This document shows, piece by piece, positions 8,433 through 16,757 of a DNA stretch of 64,000 nt (positions within the stretch are counted from its first letter, which is position 1; the number at the start of each line of letters is the position of its first letter). The notes under the pieces were generated by a model, which did not search any database, was not told the origin of the DNA, and saw only the letters and a list, made by a program, of their open reading frames with translations. The DNA lies in NCBI GenBank assembly GCA_949282385.1, contig CASDOP010000001.1, positions 248,001 through 312,000 on the forward strand, written 5' to 3'. Position numbers and translations under genes: made by a program. This DNA comes from an uncultured Clostridia bacterium (GTDB taxonomy: Bacteria; Bacillota; Clostridia; Christensenellales; Borkfalkiaceae).

Positions 8433-8461
8433 ATTATACTTTATTACACTAAAGAAGTAAA
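8433..8461 (-). promoter_or_regulatory. Histidine operon promoter with overlapping palindrome (candidate HisR operator)
   Basis: On the minus strand there is TTTACT (8461-8456), a 17-base spacer, and TATAAT (8438-8433). The spacer holds CTTTAGTGTAATAAAG (8454-8439), with CTTTA/TAAAG half-sites around a 6-base centre. A repressor bound there would cover the -35/-10 region. The operator call is inference from its position next to the TrpR-family gene. Confidence 0.6.
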
Positions 8462-8470
8462 GCGTTTAGC

Positions 8471-8504
8471 GCAAAAAAATTGCGGAAAATATAATTTCCG
8501 CAAA
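8471..8504 (-). terminator. Terminator after the PHP histidinol-phosphatase gene
   Basis: TTGCGGAAA (8480-8488) pairs with TTTCCGCAA (8495-8503) around a 6-base loop and is followed on the minus strand by seven T's. It closes the gene run that starts near 18563 and separates it from the his promoter immediately to its left. Confidence 0.85.
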
Positions 8505-8532
8505 ATAAGCCATATCATAAAGCCGAAAACAA

Positions 8533-9315
8533 TTACAAATTGTAAAAGCAAAGTGCTTTTCGCTCAAAGTAACAGAGCTTTTTAAAGCCCGTTGCAAGGA
8601 GAAAATCCCTCGCTTTATCATAAGAACGAAGCAAATCTGTACAAACGTGCGCGTCGCTGCCGAAAGAAACAAGCCTTCCGCCAAGTTCAAAGTAGCGCTT
8701 AAAAACGTCTTTATCGGGCAAAAAATCTCCCTGCGTTCCGACAGACGACGTGTTTAGTTCCAGACACTTTTCCCTTTGGATAATTTCTTTAAGAATGATA
8801 TCGTAAATATCGGAAAAATCGCAATATTTCAGCTTTTTATTCGTCGCATTGACGTAGCGCGAGGCGTAGCCTATGTGTCCTACAATCTGATAATCAAAAT
8901 CTGCTTTAACGCTATTTAAGACATCTTCGAGATAGCGGCGATAAAAAACTTCAAGCCTTTTATCACCCGGAGTAAACGGGTTTGAGGCGCATGCGCCGTA
9001 AGGCAACATATGAACACTGTCAATGACATAATCGAAAGGGCGCGAAATGACGAAGTTTTTATAAAAGTCCTCCGCCTCGCACCTGAAACCCACTTCTATT
9101 CCGTGCAGAACCCTTATGTTTTCGTTGCCTTCGACCTTAAAATAACCGTCGAGGTCGGGAAGTCCGAGACATTGCCCCTCGAGCAGAAAATCATAATCGT
9201 AATGCTCGGAAAACCCTAATATTTCTGTGCCGCAACGACTTGCGCGTTCGATATATACCGAAGGCTTTTCAGCGCTGTCGTGCGAAAAACAGGTATGAAG
9301 ATGAAGGTCAATCAT
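8533..9315 (-). CDS. hisJ: Histidinol-phosphatase of the PHP family (HisJ/HisK type)
   Basis: A 260-residue PHP-domain metallophosphatase. It starts MIDLHLHTCFSHDSAEKP (HxH metal motif) and ends with VSFGSDAHVCTDL, the usual PHP metal ligands; a central GHIGYASRY is also present. Histidinol-phosphatases of this type dephosphorylate histidinol phosphate. This fills the only step missing from the adjacent his operon, where hisB is dehydratase only. It lies 6 bases after rpiB and is the last gene of its own operon. Another PHP substrate is possible but less likely. Confidence 0.8.
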   Translation of the reverse strand: MIDLHLHTCFSHDSAEKPSVYIERASRCGTEILGFSEHYDYDFLLEGQCLGLPDLDGYFKVEGNENIRVLHGIEVGFRCEAEDFYKNFVISRPFDYVIDSVHMLPYGACASNPFTPGDKRLEVFYRRYLEDVLNSVKADFDYQIVGHIGYASRYVNATNKKLKYCDFSDIYDIILKEIIQREKCLELNTSSVGTQGDFLPDKDVFKRYFELGGRLVSFGSDAHVCTDLLRSYDKARDFLLATGFKKLCYFERKALCFYNL

Positions 9316-9321
9316 CGCAAA

Positions 9322-9771
9322 TTACTTGCAGTATTTACGCTCAATAGCGGTAATTTTATCTACTCTGCGCTCGTGTCTGCCACCCTCAAACTCTGTTGTA
9401 AGGAATTTTTCAACTATTTTGAGAGCATATCCGACGCCTACAACTTTTTCGCCGAGTGCAAGCACGTTAGAGTTATTGTGCAATCGGGTAAATTCTGCGC
9501 AATACGTGTCGTGGCAATGAGCACAGCGCACGCCCGGAACTTTGTTGGCTACTATTGAAACGCCTATGCCAGTCGAGCAAACAACAATTCCGCGCTCGCA
9601 CTTTCCGCTCGCCACAGCTTCAGCCGCGGGCAGGGCATAATCGGGATAATCACAGCTGTCAAAGCTGTTTGTTCCGAAATCTTCGTATTCGTAACCGTTC
9701 TGTTCGAGATATTTTATTATTTCCCTTTTAAGATTAAGACCGCCGTGGTCGCAGGCGAGTGCAATTTTCAT
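9322..9771 (-). CDS. rpiB: Ribose-5-phosphate isomerase B
   Basis: RpiB/LacA-type isomerase (149 residues) interconverting ribose-5-P and ribulose-5-P. The start MKIALACDHGG is the family signature. The catalytic Cys is in VCSTGIGVSIVANKV, with HDTYCAEFTRLHN and NNSNVLALGEKV downstream. The frame opens 7 codons earlier, but the ATG at 9771 follows AAGGAG and matches family starts. In Bacillus subtilis the same order (ywlC, ywlE, ywlF) is found. Confidence 0.92.
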   Translation of the reverse strand: MKIALACDHGGLNLKREIIKYLEQNGYEYEDFGTNSFDSCDYPDYALPAAEAVASGKCERGIVVCSTGIGVSIVANKVPGVRCAHCHDTYCAEFTRLHNNSNVLALGEKVVGVGYALKIVEKFLTTEFEGGRHERRVDKITAIERKYCK

Positions 9772-9772
9772 A

Positions 9773-10225
9773 TCAGTTCTCCTTGTCCTCAAGTATGTAC
9801 TTTTTAATTATGACGTCGCAGGCGCATTCAATCGCCCTGCATGTGCGGATGTAGACATCCGTTCCGGCGCCGTACGGGTCGGGAATGTCGAAACCGCAAA
9901 GCTCTCTGACGCTGACGACGTTGCCGCAATCTTCGAGCATCTGTTTATGCGAGGTAGTCATGGTAACTACCACCTCGCTGCTTTCAATAAGTTTCTGGGT
10001 GAGCTGCCTCGGCGCAAAATTGCGCTTTACGGTATAACCGCACTCTTCAAGCGCCTTCAAGGCGTTTGGCGCGATCGTATCTTCAAGCTGTGCGTGTACG
10101 CCGCACGACAGCGCGTCCCACCACTTTATTTTATTTTGTTTTATTTTCGCGCGCAGTATCATTTCAGCCATGGGGCTGCGGCAGGTATTGCCTGTACACA
10201 CGAAAAGTATCTTTTTTCTTTTCAT
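9773..10225 (-). CDS. ywlE: Low-molecular-weight phosphatase, probable protein-arginine phosphatase (YwlE type)
   Basis: A 150-residue LMW-PTP fold protein with P-loop VCTGNTCRSPMAE (Cys, Arg) and general-acid Asp in DIPDPYGAG. In YwlE, the phosphoarginine phosphatase of B. subtilis, the P-loop is CTGNTCRS, and the Thr replaces the Ile of ordinary tyrosine phosphatases; the same Thr is present here. The position between Sua5 and RpiB matches ywlC-ywlE-ywlF. The frame allows a GTG at 10234; the ATG at 10225 was chosen. The partner kinase McsB is not in the window. Confidence 0.85.
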   Translation of the reverse strand: MKRKKILFVCTGNTCRSPMAEMILRAKIKQNKIKWWDALSCGVHAQLEDTIAPNALKALEECGYTVKRNFAPRQLTQKLIESSEVVVTMTTSHKQMLEDCGNVVSVRELCGFDIPDPYGAGTDVYIRTCRAIECACDVIIKKYILEDKEN

Positions 10226-10226
10226 T

Positions 10227-11216
10227 TCAGCCACACGCTTTGGAAAGCCTGTTCATTACGCCCACCATTACGCCGTCCTGCTTCAAAGGCGCTACGGCAA
10301 TTATTATTTCTGCCACCTGCTCGCCCTCGCGCAGTTTGTCGTACAGATTGCGCGCAATTTCGCTTTCGTCAGCGCCCAATTTAAGCACATCGTTAATTTT
10401 TAATTCTTCCGCCACGCCGTCATCGCACATTATGTAAGCTTTAAGACCGCGTTTTTTGCACTCTGTATATTCCCTGAGTGCCTCAAAGCGGTCGGAATAC
10501 GAATATAACCTCGTCATGCAGCGGGGAGAATAATGTTTGTATTTCATGCCCGGCGAGCGGACTTTTTCGCCCTCTACCATATGGTATTCGTCGCATTCTC
10601 CCGCCACCTGAGCTATCATGTCGCGCGTTACGAGACCGCTCCTTAATACGCAAGGCACGTCCCCCGTGCAATCGAGAACGGTACTCTCGATGCCGCCCGA
10701 ACATTTGCCGCCGTCGAGTATGCAGCTTATTCTGCCGTTGAGGTCGTCGAACACGTGCTGCGCCGTAACGGGACTTACGTGTTTGGAAATATTTGCGCTG
10801 GGCGCGGCGATTGGAAGGTCGACATACTTCAAAAATTCCTGTGCGCCCTCATGCGAAGGTATGCGCACCGCAAGAGTGTCCAGCCCGCACGATACGACGG
10901 GGCTTACCTTTTTACTGCTCCTGTAAACCATGGTAAGAGGTCCGGGCAGGAACGCTTTTGCAAGTTCTTTAGAATATTCGGGAATGAAATCTACGAGCGA
11001 GGAAAGATCGTAATCTTTATGTACATGTACAATCAGTGGGTTATCTGAAGGTCTGCCTTTGATGGCATAGATACCCCTTACCGCCTCGTCATTCAATGCG
11101 TTTGCGCCGAGGCCGTAAACCGTTTCAGTCGGAAACGCCACCGCACCGCCGCTTTCTATTATTTTTTTAGCCAGAGCGAGCGAATGCCCGTCAATGTTAT
11201 AAATACGAGTTTCCAT
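10227..11216 (-). CDS. ywlC: L-threonylcarbamoyladenylate synthase (Sua5/YwlC)
   Basis: Makes threonylcarbamoyl-AMP for the t6A modification of ANN-decoding tRNAs. The N-terminal YrdC domain (about 1-200) has VAFPTETVYGLGANA and KGRPSDNPLIVHV, and it is followed by a C-terminal Sua5 domain, giving 329 residues. Its stop overlaps the start of the phosphatase gene, and it begins 2 bases after dnaB ends. Confidence 0.93.
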   Translation of the reverse strand: METRIYNIDGHSLALAKKIIESGGAVAFPTETVYGLGANALNDEAVRGIYAIKGRPSDNPLIVHVHKDYDLSSLVDFIPEYSKELAKAFLPGPLTMVYRSSKKVSPVVSCGLDTLAVRIPSHEGAQEFLKYVDLPIAAPSANISKHVSPVTAQHVFDDLNGRISCILDGGKCSGGIESTVLDCTGDVPCVLRSGLVTRDMIAQVAGECDEYHMVEGEKVRSPGMKYKHYSPRCMTRLYSYSDRFEALREYTECKKRGLKAYIMCDDGVAEELKINDVLKLGADESEIARNLYDKLREGEQVAEIIIAVAPLKQDGVMVGVMNRLSKACG

Positions 11217-11218
11217 TA

Positions 11219-12658
11219 TCAGAAGGGCGCTTCCATATCGTCGGGTATGTAGTCGTCTGGCGCTCCGCCGCCCTGTTCTTGCTGATTGTCGTAGACAGGT
11301 TCGGCTATATCGTCGTCAGGTTCGGGATTGACAAACTTTGTAAGCTCGCCCTTGAAACGAAGTTTTATTCTGTCCAATCCGCCGTTTCTGTGCTTGGCGA
11401 TAATGAGATCCGCCATACCCTTAACGATGTTATTCTTTTTGATTTCTTCGTCCGTAGCAGTTACGTCGGGACGGTTGATGAACATTACAATATCGGCATC
11501 CTGCTCTATCGCGCCCGATTCGCGCAAGTCGGAAAGCTGAGGCTCCTTTGTCTGCATACGCCTGAGCTGAGAGAGCGCAATGACGGGAACGTTGAGTTCC
11601 TTTGCCATTATTTTGAGTTCGCGGGTGATTTCGGCAACTTCCTGAGTACGGTTTATGTCTGAATTTTTGCTACCGCTCGACATGAGCTGTATATAGTCTA
11701 TCATGACGAGGTCAAGCTGACCGTTGTTCCTTGCCTTTATCCTGCGGCACTTGGAAAGTATTTCGGCAGGCGTTACACGCGAGGAATCGTCGATGTTTAT
11801 CCTGCATTTACGCATTTTTTCGCTTGCCTTGGCAATTTTTTTCCAATCGTTAGGCGTAAGTTCGCCCGAAAGCGCAGCCGACATGGAAACTCCAGCATAA
11901 CTGCAGAGAAGTCTTTGAATTATCTGTATTTCGGGCATTTCGAGCGAGAAAACGGCGCAAACCTTGTCGTTGTTCAACGCCGCATTTTCGATAATGTTCA
12001 TCGCTATCGAAGTTTTACCCATACCGGGGCGGGCGGCAATGACGATAAGGTCAGTCTTCTGCAGACCGTTAGTCAGCTTGTCAAGGCGGGTAAAGCCCGT
12101 CATGACGCCGCGGAACGCATCTTTGTTGTCCGAGAGAAGCTGGAACTTATTTATTACCTGGTCAATACCGTCGCTTTCGCGTATATCTTTGACAGAAGAT
12201 GTATCGTTTACCTTAGAAATGGAATAAATTTGGCTTTCAGCAAACTGAACGCTCTTCAGGCTGTCGTCGCTCGTCTGCGCAAATTTTACTATTTCTTTGG
12301 CAGAACGTATCAATCTGCGGTTTACCGCGTCCCTGCGCACTATATCGAAATAATGTTCGTAATTAGCCGAAGAGGGCGTATTCTGCGTAAGTTCCGTGAG
12401 GTAAGCAACCCCTCCCGCTTTTTCGAGATTGCCCTCAGTTTCGAGCTTATCGATAAGCGTAACGAGGTCGACGGGGCGACGACTGTTATAATTCATCTTC
12501 ATCGCAGAAAGAATATACCTGTGAGATTCCTGATAAAAGTCGTCCTCCGTCAGTTTTTCGAGCACGTCGGGCAATATTTCGTTGTCGATGAGCATACAAC
12601 CGAGAAGCGCCTGCTCGGCGTCAAGGTTGTTGGGCATCACGTTGTTTTTATCTGCCAT
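11219..12658 (-). CDS. dnaB: Replicative DNA helicase
   Basis: A hexameric 5'-3' helicase of 479 residues. The N-terminal DnaB domain (about 8-110: LDAEQALLGCML) is followed by a linker and a RecA-like motor with Walker A ARPGMGKTSIAMN, Walker B LDLVMIDYIQLM, and SQLRR. The acidic Glu/Asp-rich C-terminus (PDDDIAEPVYD) is usual. It sits in a housekeeping operon between pepF and ywlC. Confidence 0.96.
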   Translation of the reverse strand: MADKNNVMPNNLDAEQALLGCMLIDNEILPDVLEKLTEDDFYQESHRYILSAMKMNYNSRRPVDLVTLIDKLETEGNLEKAGGVAYLTELTQNTPSSANYEHYFDIVRRDAVNRRLIRSAKEIVKFAQTSDDSLKSVQFAESQIYSISKVNDTSSVKDIRESDGIDQVINKFQLLSDNKDAFRGVMTGFTRLDKLTNGLQKTDLIVIAARPGMGKTSIAMNIIENAALNNDKVCAVFSLEMPEIQIIQRLLCSYAGVSMSAALSGELTPNDWKKIAKASEKMRKCRINIDDSSRVTPAEILSKCRRIKARNNGQLDLVMIDYIQLMSSGSKNSDINRTQEVAEITRELKIMAKELNVPVIALSQLRRMQTKEPQLSDLRESGAIEQDADIVMFINRPDVTATDEEIKKNNIVKGMADLIIAKHRNGGLDRIKLRFKGELTKFVNPEPDDDIAEPVYDNQQEQGGGAPDDYIPDDMEAPF

Positions 12659-12662
12659 AATT

Positions 12663-14438
12663 TTAGATTTTCATAAGTTTTTCAAACTCTTTGAGCGTAT
12701 TGTCGAACTCTTCCATAGCAAACTCGAAAGGCTGCTTTGTAGTGAGGTCTACGCCCGCAAGTTTAAGAAGCGATACCGGATCGGTAGACGAACCGCCTGA
12801 AAGGAATGAGAAATATGCCTTGACTGCGCTTTCGCCTTCGGTGAGTATCTTATGCGCGATATTCATTGCGGTAATTATACCCGTTGAATATTTATAAACA
12901 TAGAAAGCCGTGTAGAAATGGGGAATTCTGCACCATTCGCACGAGATGTTATAATCGTGTTCTATCGCATCGCCGTAATACCTCTTTCCGAGTTCGGCAT
13001 ATACGGCGCAAAGATTTTCTTTCGTGAGGGGCTCACCCTTTTCCGCCATGTCGTGAGCCTTGAATTCAAACTCTGCGAACATAGTCTGTCTGTGGAGGGT
13101 TGCCCTTATAGTGTCGAGATAGTAGTTGAGAAGATACTTTTTGAGATTTTCATCCTGCGCTTCCTTGAGCATGAACTTCAAAAGCAGCACTTCGTTGACG
13201 GTACTTGCAACTTCAGCAACGAAAATCCTGTAATCTGCTTTGGCATAAGGCTGGTTATGCGCGGAGAAATATGTGTGCAGCGAATGTCCCATTTCGTGAG
13301 CAACGGTGAAAATATCGCTTATGGTGGGCTGATAGTTCAAAAGCACGTAAGGATGAACGTCGTTTACTCCTGTGGAATACGCGCCGCTGCGCTTGCCTTC
13401 GGTTTCATCAACGTCGATCCAGCGCTCGTCGTAGCCCTTTTTAAGAAGCGCCTGATATTCTTTGCCGAGAGGCGCAAGTCCCTTTATGACGTAAGCATAA
13501 GCCTCATCGTAGTTCATTTTAACTTCAACATCCGCAACAAGGGGGGCATAGACGTCGTAGAAATACAGTTTGTCGTAACCGAGTATCTTTTTTCTGTCCG
13601 CCATGTAGCGGTGCATTGCGGGGAAGCTCTTTTCAACAGACGCAAGCAGGTTATCGTATACAGACCTGTCTACATCTTCGTTGAAGAGCGCTCTTTCGAG
13701 GCAGGAGTTGAATTTATAAGCCCTGCTGAGGAACACGTCTTTCTTGACGTTGCCGTAATAGGTCGACGTGATAGTATTTATGAGGCTCTCGTATGCGCCG
13801 TAATACTTTTCATATACTTCTTTCCTCTTCTCCCTGTCGGTCGAATGAAGAACAAGTCCGTAAAGTCCGTGCGAAAGTCTGACCTTTTTGCCGTCAAGTT
13901 TGATTTCGGGCAAGGGCAGGTCGGCATTGTCTATCATGCCGAAAGTTTCCTGGAAGGTAGAAAGCGTTTCTCCCGCGTAAGCCATAAGTTTTTCTTCCGC
14001 CTCGGAAAGAATGTGGGGCTTGCGCTTTATGAGGCACTTTATCTGATAATCGTAATCGGAAAACTTTTCGTCTGAAAGGAGCGATGTGAGATATTCTTCG
14101 CTCTGCTGCGCGAGTTCAGGTTCAACGTAAGCAATTTCACCGGAATATTTGCCGAAAAGCATCTGAATTTTGCCCGTATATGCGGTATATTTGGAAATTC
14201 TCGTGTCTTCGTCGTGCTTCATGTGAGCGTAAACTGCGAGACGCTCGCAGACTTTCATGTAATTGTCGTTTGCGCGCATGAACTCAAGAAGCTGCGCCTT
14301 ATCGCTAAGCTTACCTGCGTATTTCGCAAAATCCATGTGCGTCATCGCCCAGTCGTACTGCTTTTCCCACGCTTCGTCGTCGGGATAAATATCTTCAATG
14401 CGCCATTTGTTGCGCTCGGGTACTTCGTTTCTCTGCAT
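12663..14438 (-). CDS. pepF: Oligoendopeptidase F (M3 family)
   Basis: A cytoplasmic zinc peptidase of 591 residues that cleaves short peptides. The zinc motif HEMGH is in FTVAHEMGHSLHTYFS, with the downstream glutamate in VAEVASTVNEVLL. The N-terminal RWRIEDIYPDD-like opening (KWRIEDIYPDDEAW) is typical for PepF. It lies 14 bases after the UPF0210 gene and 4 bases before dnaB. Confidence 0.94.
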   Translation of the reverse strand: MQRNEVPERNKWRIEDIYPDDEAWEKQYDWAMTHMDFAKYAGKLSDKAQLLEFMRANDNYMKVCERLAVYAHMKHDEDTRISKYTAYTGKIQMLFGKYSGEIAYVEPELAQQSEEYLTSLLSDEKFSDYDYQIKCLIKRKPHILSEAEEKLMAYAGETLSTFQETFGMIDNADLPLPEIKLDGKKVRLSHGLYGLVLHSTDREKRKEVYEKYYGAYESLINTITSTYYGNVKKDVFLSRAYKFNSCLERALFNEDVDRSVYDNLLASVEKSFPAMHRYMADRKKILGYDKLYFYDVYAPLVADVEVKMNYDEAYAYVIKGLAPLGKEYQALLKKGYDERWIDVDETEGKRSGAYSTGVNDVHPYVLLNYQPTISDIFTVAHEMGHSLHTYFSAHNQPYAKADYRIFVAEVASTVNEVLLLKFMLKEAQDENLKKYLLNYYLDTIRATLHRQTMFAEFEFKAHDMAEKGEPLTKENLCAVYAELGKRYYGDAIEHDYNISCEWCRIPHFYTAFYVYKYSTGIITAMNIAHKILTEGESAVKAYFSFLSGGSSTDPVSLLKLAGVDLTTKQPFEFAMEEFDNTLKEFEKLMKI

Positions 14439-14452
14439 ATAATAAACTCCTG

Positions 14453-15808
14453 TCAGTTTTTATTTGAATGTATGGGTGCGGGAATTAAACCTCCCCTGCT
14501 GACGAATTTGCAAGCCGACTGATTGTGTACAGCCATTATGGGCGCTCTGCCGAGCAGTCCGCCGAAATTGACCTGATCGCCAACCTTTTTGCCGGGTGCG
14601 GGTATAATTCTGACTGCAGTCGTCTTGTTGTTTATCATGCCTATAGCAGCTTCGTCGGCTATTATAGCGCTAATCGTTTCAGCCGTGGTATCGCCGGGAA
14701 CAGCTATCATGTCGAGACCGACCGAGCAAACGGCAGTCATCGCCTCGAGTTTGTCCAGGCAAAGAACGCCCTTTTCGGCAGCTTCTATCATGCCTATATC
14801 TTCTGAAACGGGAATGAAAGCGCCTGAAAGTCCGCCGACGCGCGAGCTTGCCATTACGCCGCCCTTTTTAACTGCGTCATTGAGCATAGCAAGGCATGCA
14901 GTAGTTCCGTGAATTCCTACGCATTCCAAGCCCATTTCTTCAAGTATCTGCGCGACGGAATCGCCGCGTTCGGGCGTGGGCGCAAGGGACAGATCGACTA
15001 TGCCGAACTCTGCGCCGAGGCGCTTTGCCGCTTCGCGGGCAATAAGCTGACCTGCCCTTGTAATTTTAAACGCCGTGCGCTTGATAGTTTCGGCAAGTTC
15101 GGTTATATCTGCGTCGGGAACCGCTTCTATTGCGTGATGGACGACGCCCGGACCGGATACGCCGACGTTGATTACCGTTCCGCTTTCGCCTACACCGTGG
15201 AAAGCACCAGCCATAAAGGGGTTATCCTCCACCGCGTTGCAGAAAACGACGAGTTTTGCGCAACCGAAGCCGTCAACTTCTGCGGTTGCCGCAGCCGTCT
15301 GTTTGACTATCTGTCCCATCAGTTTTACGGCGTCCATGTTGATGCCAGATTTGGAAGAACCAACATTGACCGAAGAACAGAGCCTTTCGGTAGATGCAAG
15401 CACTTCGGGAATGCTCATTATGAATGTGCGTTCATAATCTGACATGCCCTTGTGAACGAGCGCGGAATATCCGCCCAAAAAGTCTATGCCCAGCGTTTTG
15501 GCAGCGTCGTCAAGCGCCTTGCCGATGAGAGCCGACTGCGAAGCGAAAGGCGCGCAGATGAGGCTGACGGGCGTAACCGATACGCGCTTGTTTACTATGG
15601 GAATGCCGTATTCGGCAGAAAGATCGCCCGTTACTTTTACTATATTTTCAGCTTTTTTGCAGACAGTGTCGTACACGCAGCGGGCAGTTTCCTTCGCAGT
15701 AGCCCTTATGCAGGGCAGGAGGGAAATACCCATTGTAACCGTGCGTATATCCAGATGTTCGCGTTCAACCATGTTTATGGTTTCTAAAATATCTGTAGAA
15801 TTAAACAT
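14453..15808 (-). CDS. UPF0210 / DUF711 protein (PFL family)
   Basis: A 451-residue cytoplasmic protein of the UPF0210 family, whose fold is related to glycyl-radical enzymes and whose function is not established. The opening [29 protein letters not shown] and the C-terminal glycine-rich [14 protein letters not shown] are typical. It follows the ACT-domain gene (UPF0237) by 11 bases; this pair is widely conserved, which suggests that the ACT protein senses a ligand for this protein. Confidence 0.9.
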   Translation of the reverse strand: MFNSTDILETINMVEREHLDIRTVTMGISLLPCIRATAKETARCVYDTVCKKAENIVKVTGDLSAEYGIPIVNKRVSVTPVSLICAPFASQSALIGKALDDAAKTLGIDFLGGYSALVHKGMSDYERTFIMSIPEVLASTERLCSSVNVGSSKSGINMDAVKLMGQIVKQTAAATAEVDGFGCAKLVVFCNAVEDNPFMAGAFHGVGESGTVINVGVSGPGVVHHAIEAVPDADITELAETIKRTAFKITRAGQLIAREAAKRLGAEFGIVDLSLAPTPERGDSVAQILEEMGLECVGIHGTTACLAMLNDAVKKGGVMASSRVGGLSGAFIPVSEDIGMIEAAEKGVLCLDKLEAMTAVCSVGLDMIAVPGDTTAETISAIIADEAAIGMINNKTTAVRIIPAPGKKVGDQVNFGGLLGRAPIMAVHNQSACKFVSRGGLIPAPIHSNKN

Positions 15809-15819
15809 TTGGCACCGCC

Positions 15820-16089
15820 TTAAACTCTGTGCATGGCATTGAAAATGTCTTCATGCTGAATGTGAATGGACATACCTATCTCTTTGCCGAGCTTTGCGCA
15901 ATCTTCGGAAAGCGCTGCAAGTTCGGTTGAAGAGTTTGTAAGATCGACCATCATTATCATCGTGAAATATTCATTCATTATCGTCTGGCTGATGTCGAGA
16001 ATATTCACATCCTTTTCGGCGAGAAGAGCCGATACCTTTGCTATAATTCCGGTTTTGTCTTTTCCTACTACGGTTACAACCGCGCGCAT
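15820..16089 (-). CDS. ACT-domain protein (UPF0237)
   Basis: An 89-residue single-ACT protein ([20 protein letters not shown]) that probably binds a small ligand such as an amino acid. The frame runs back to 16158, but the ATG at 16089 follows AGGAG by 8 bases and fits the family start. It is paired with the UPF0210 gene. Confidence 0.9.
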   Translation of the reverse strand: MRAVVTVVGKDKTGIIAKVSALLAEKDVNILDISQTIMNEYFTMIMMVDLTNSSTELAALSEDCAKLGKEIGMSIHIQHEDIFNAMHRV

Positions 16090-16129
16090 AGTTTTATCTC
16101 CTGAGTTTATTTTATTCGCGCCCGTCAAT

Positions 16130-16756
16130 TCAAAATATCGAAGGCACGGTATATTCAAAAAAAGTGTTCCAGCCCGTTATGAAACCTTTCATTGTCATCG
16201 ACCACTCGGTAACGACGCCGACAATGTTATCTTTATCTATCATTCCGTATTTCCCCCTGCTGTCCGAACTGACGTTTCTGTTATCGCCAAGGACGAACAC
16301 GCAACCTTCGGGAACGGTTACGGGGCCGTAATTATTTATAGGCAGGTCGGGAAAATTGTTCTGGGGAAGGACATAACTTTCCTCAACGTATTCTCCGTTA
16401 ACGTACAAAACGCCCTCTTTTAATTCGACGCTCTGCCCCTGTTCGGCTATAAGCCTCTTTATTATTGTGTGCCACTCTCCGCTGTCGTCCTGAGCGTTTA
16501 TGACAATGATGTCGCCTCTCTGCGGCGAAGCGAAAGTATCGGCATAGACATAATCGCCGCCCGCAACCTGCTTGCTTTCCGCGCCGCACAGCGTAGGCAG
16601 CATGGAATCGCCAACGACGTACACCTTTGAATAACGGGAAACGAACATGACGTAGAGCATTAAAAAAATTATGACGATTGCGAGTATAATATTTAATGCC
16701 ATAAAGCCGCGGGAAGGCTTGCTTCGTCCTGCAATGGATATGGGGAATTCATTCAT
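16130..16756 (-). CDS. lepB: Signal peptidase I
   Basis: A membrane-bound type I leader peptidase of 208 residues that removes Sec/Tat signal peptides. One N-terminal membrane segment lies at about residues 19-40. The catalytic Ser51 is in VVGDSMLPTL and Lys100 is in TIIKRLIAEQG. Box E is FVLGDNRNVSSDSR. The order with hydrolase and ACT genes is operon-like, with a 1-base gap to the upstream gene. Confidence 0.93.
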   Translation of the reverse strand: MNEFPISIAGRSKPSRGFMALNIILAIVIIFLMLYVMFVSRYSKVYVVGDSMLPTLCGAESKQVAGGDYVYADTFASPQRGDIIVINAQDDSGEWHTIIKRLIAEQGQSVELKEGVLYVNGEYVEESYVLPQNNFPDLPINNYGPVTVPEGCVFVLGDNRNVSSDSRGKYGMIDKDNIVGVVTEWSMTMKGFITGWNTFFEYTVPSIF

Positions 16757-16757
16757 A

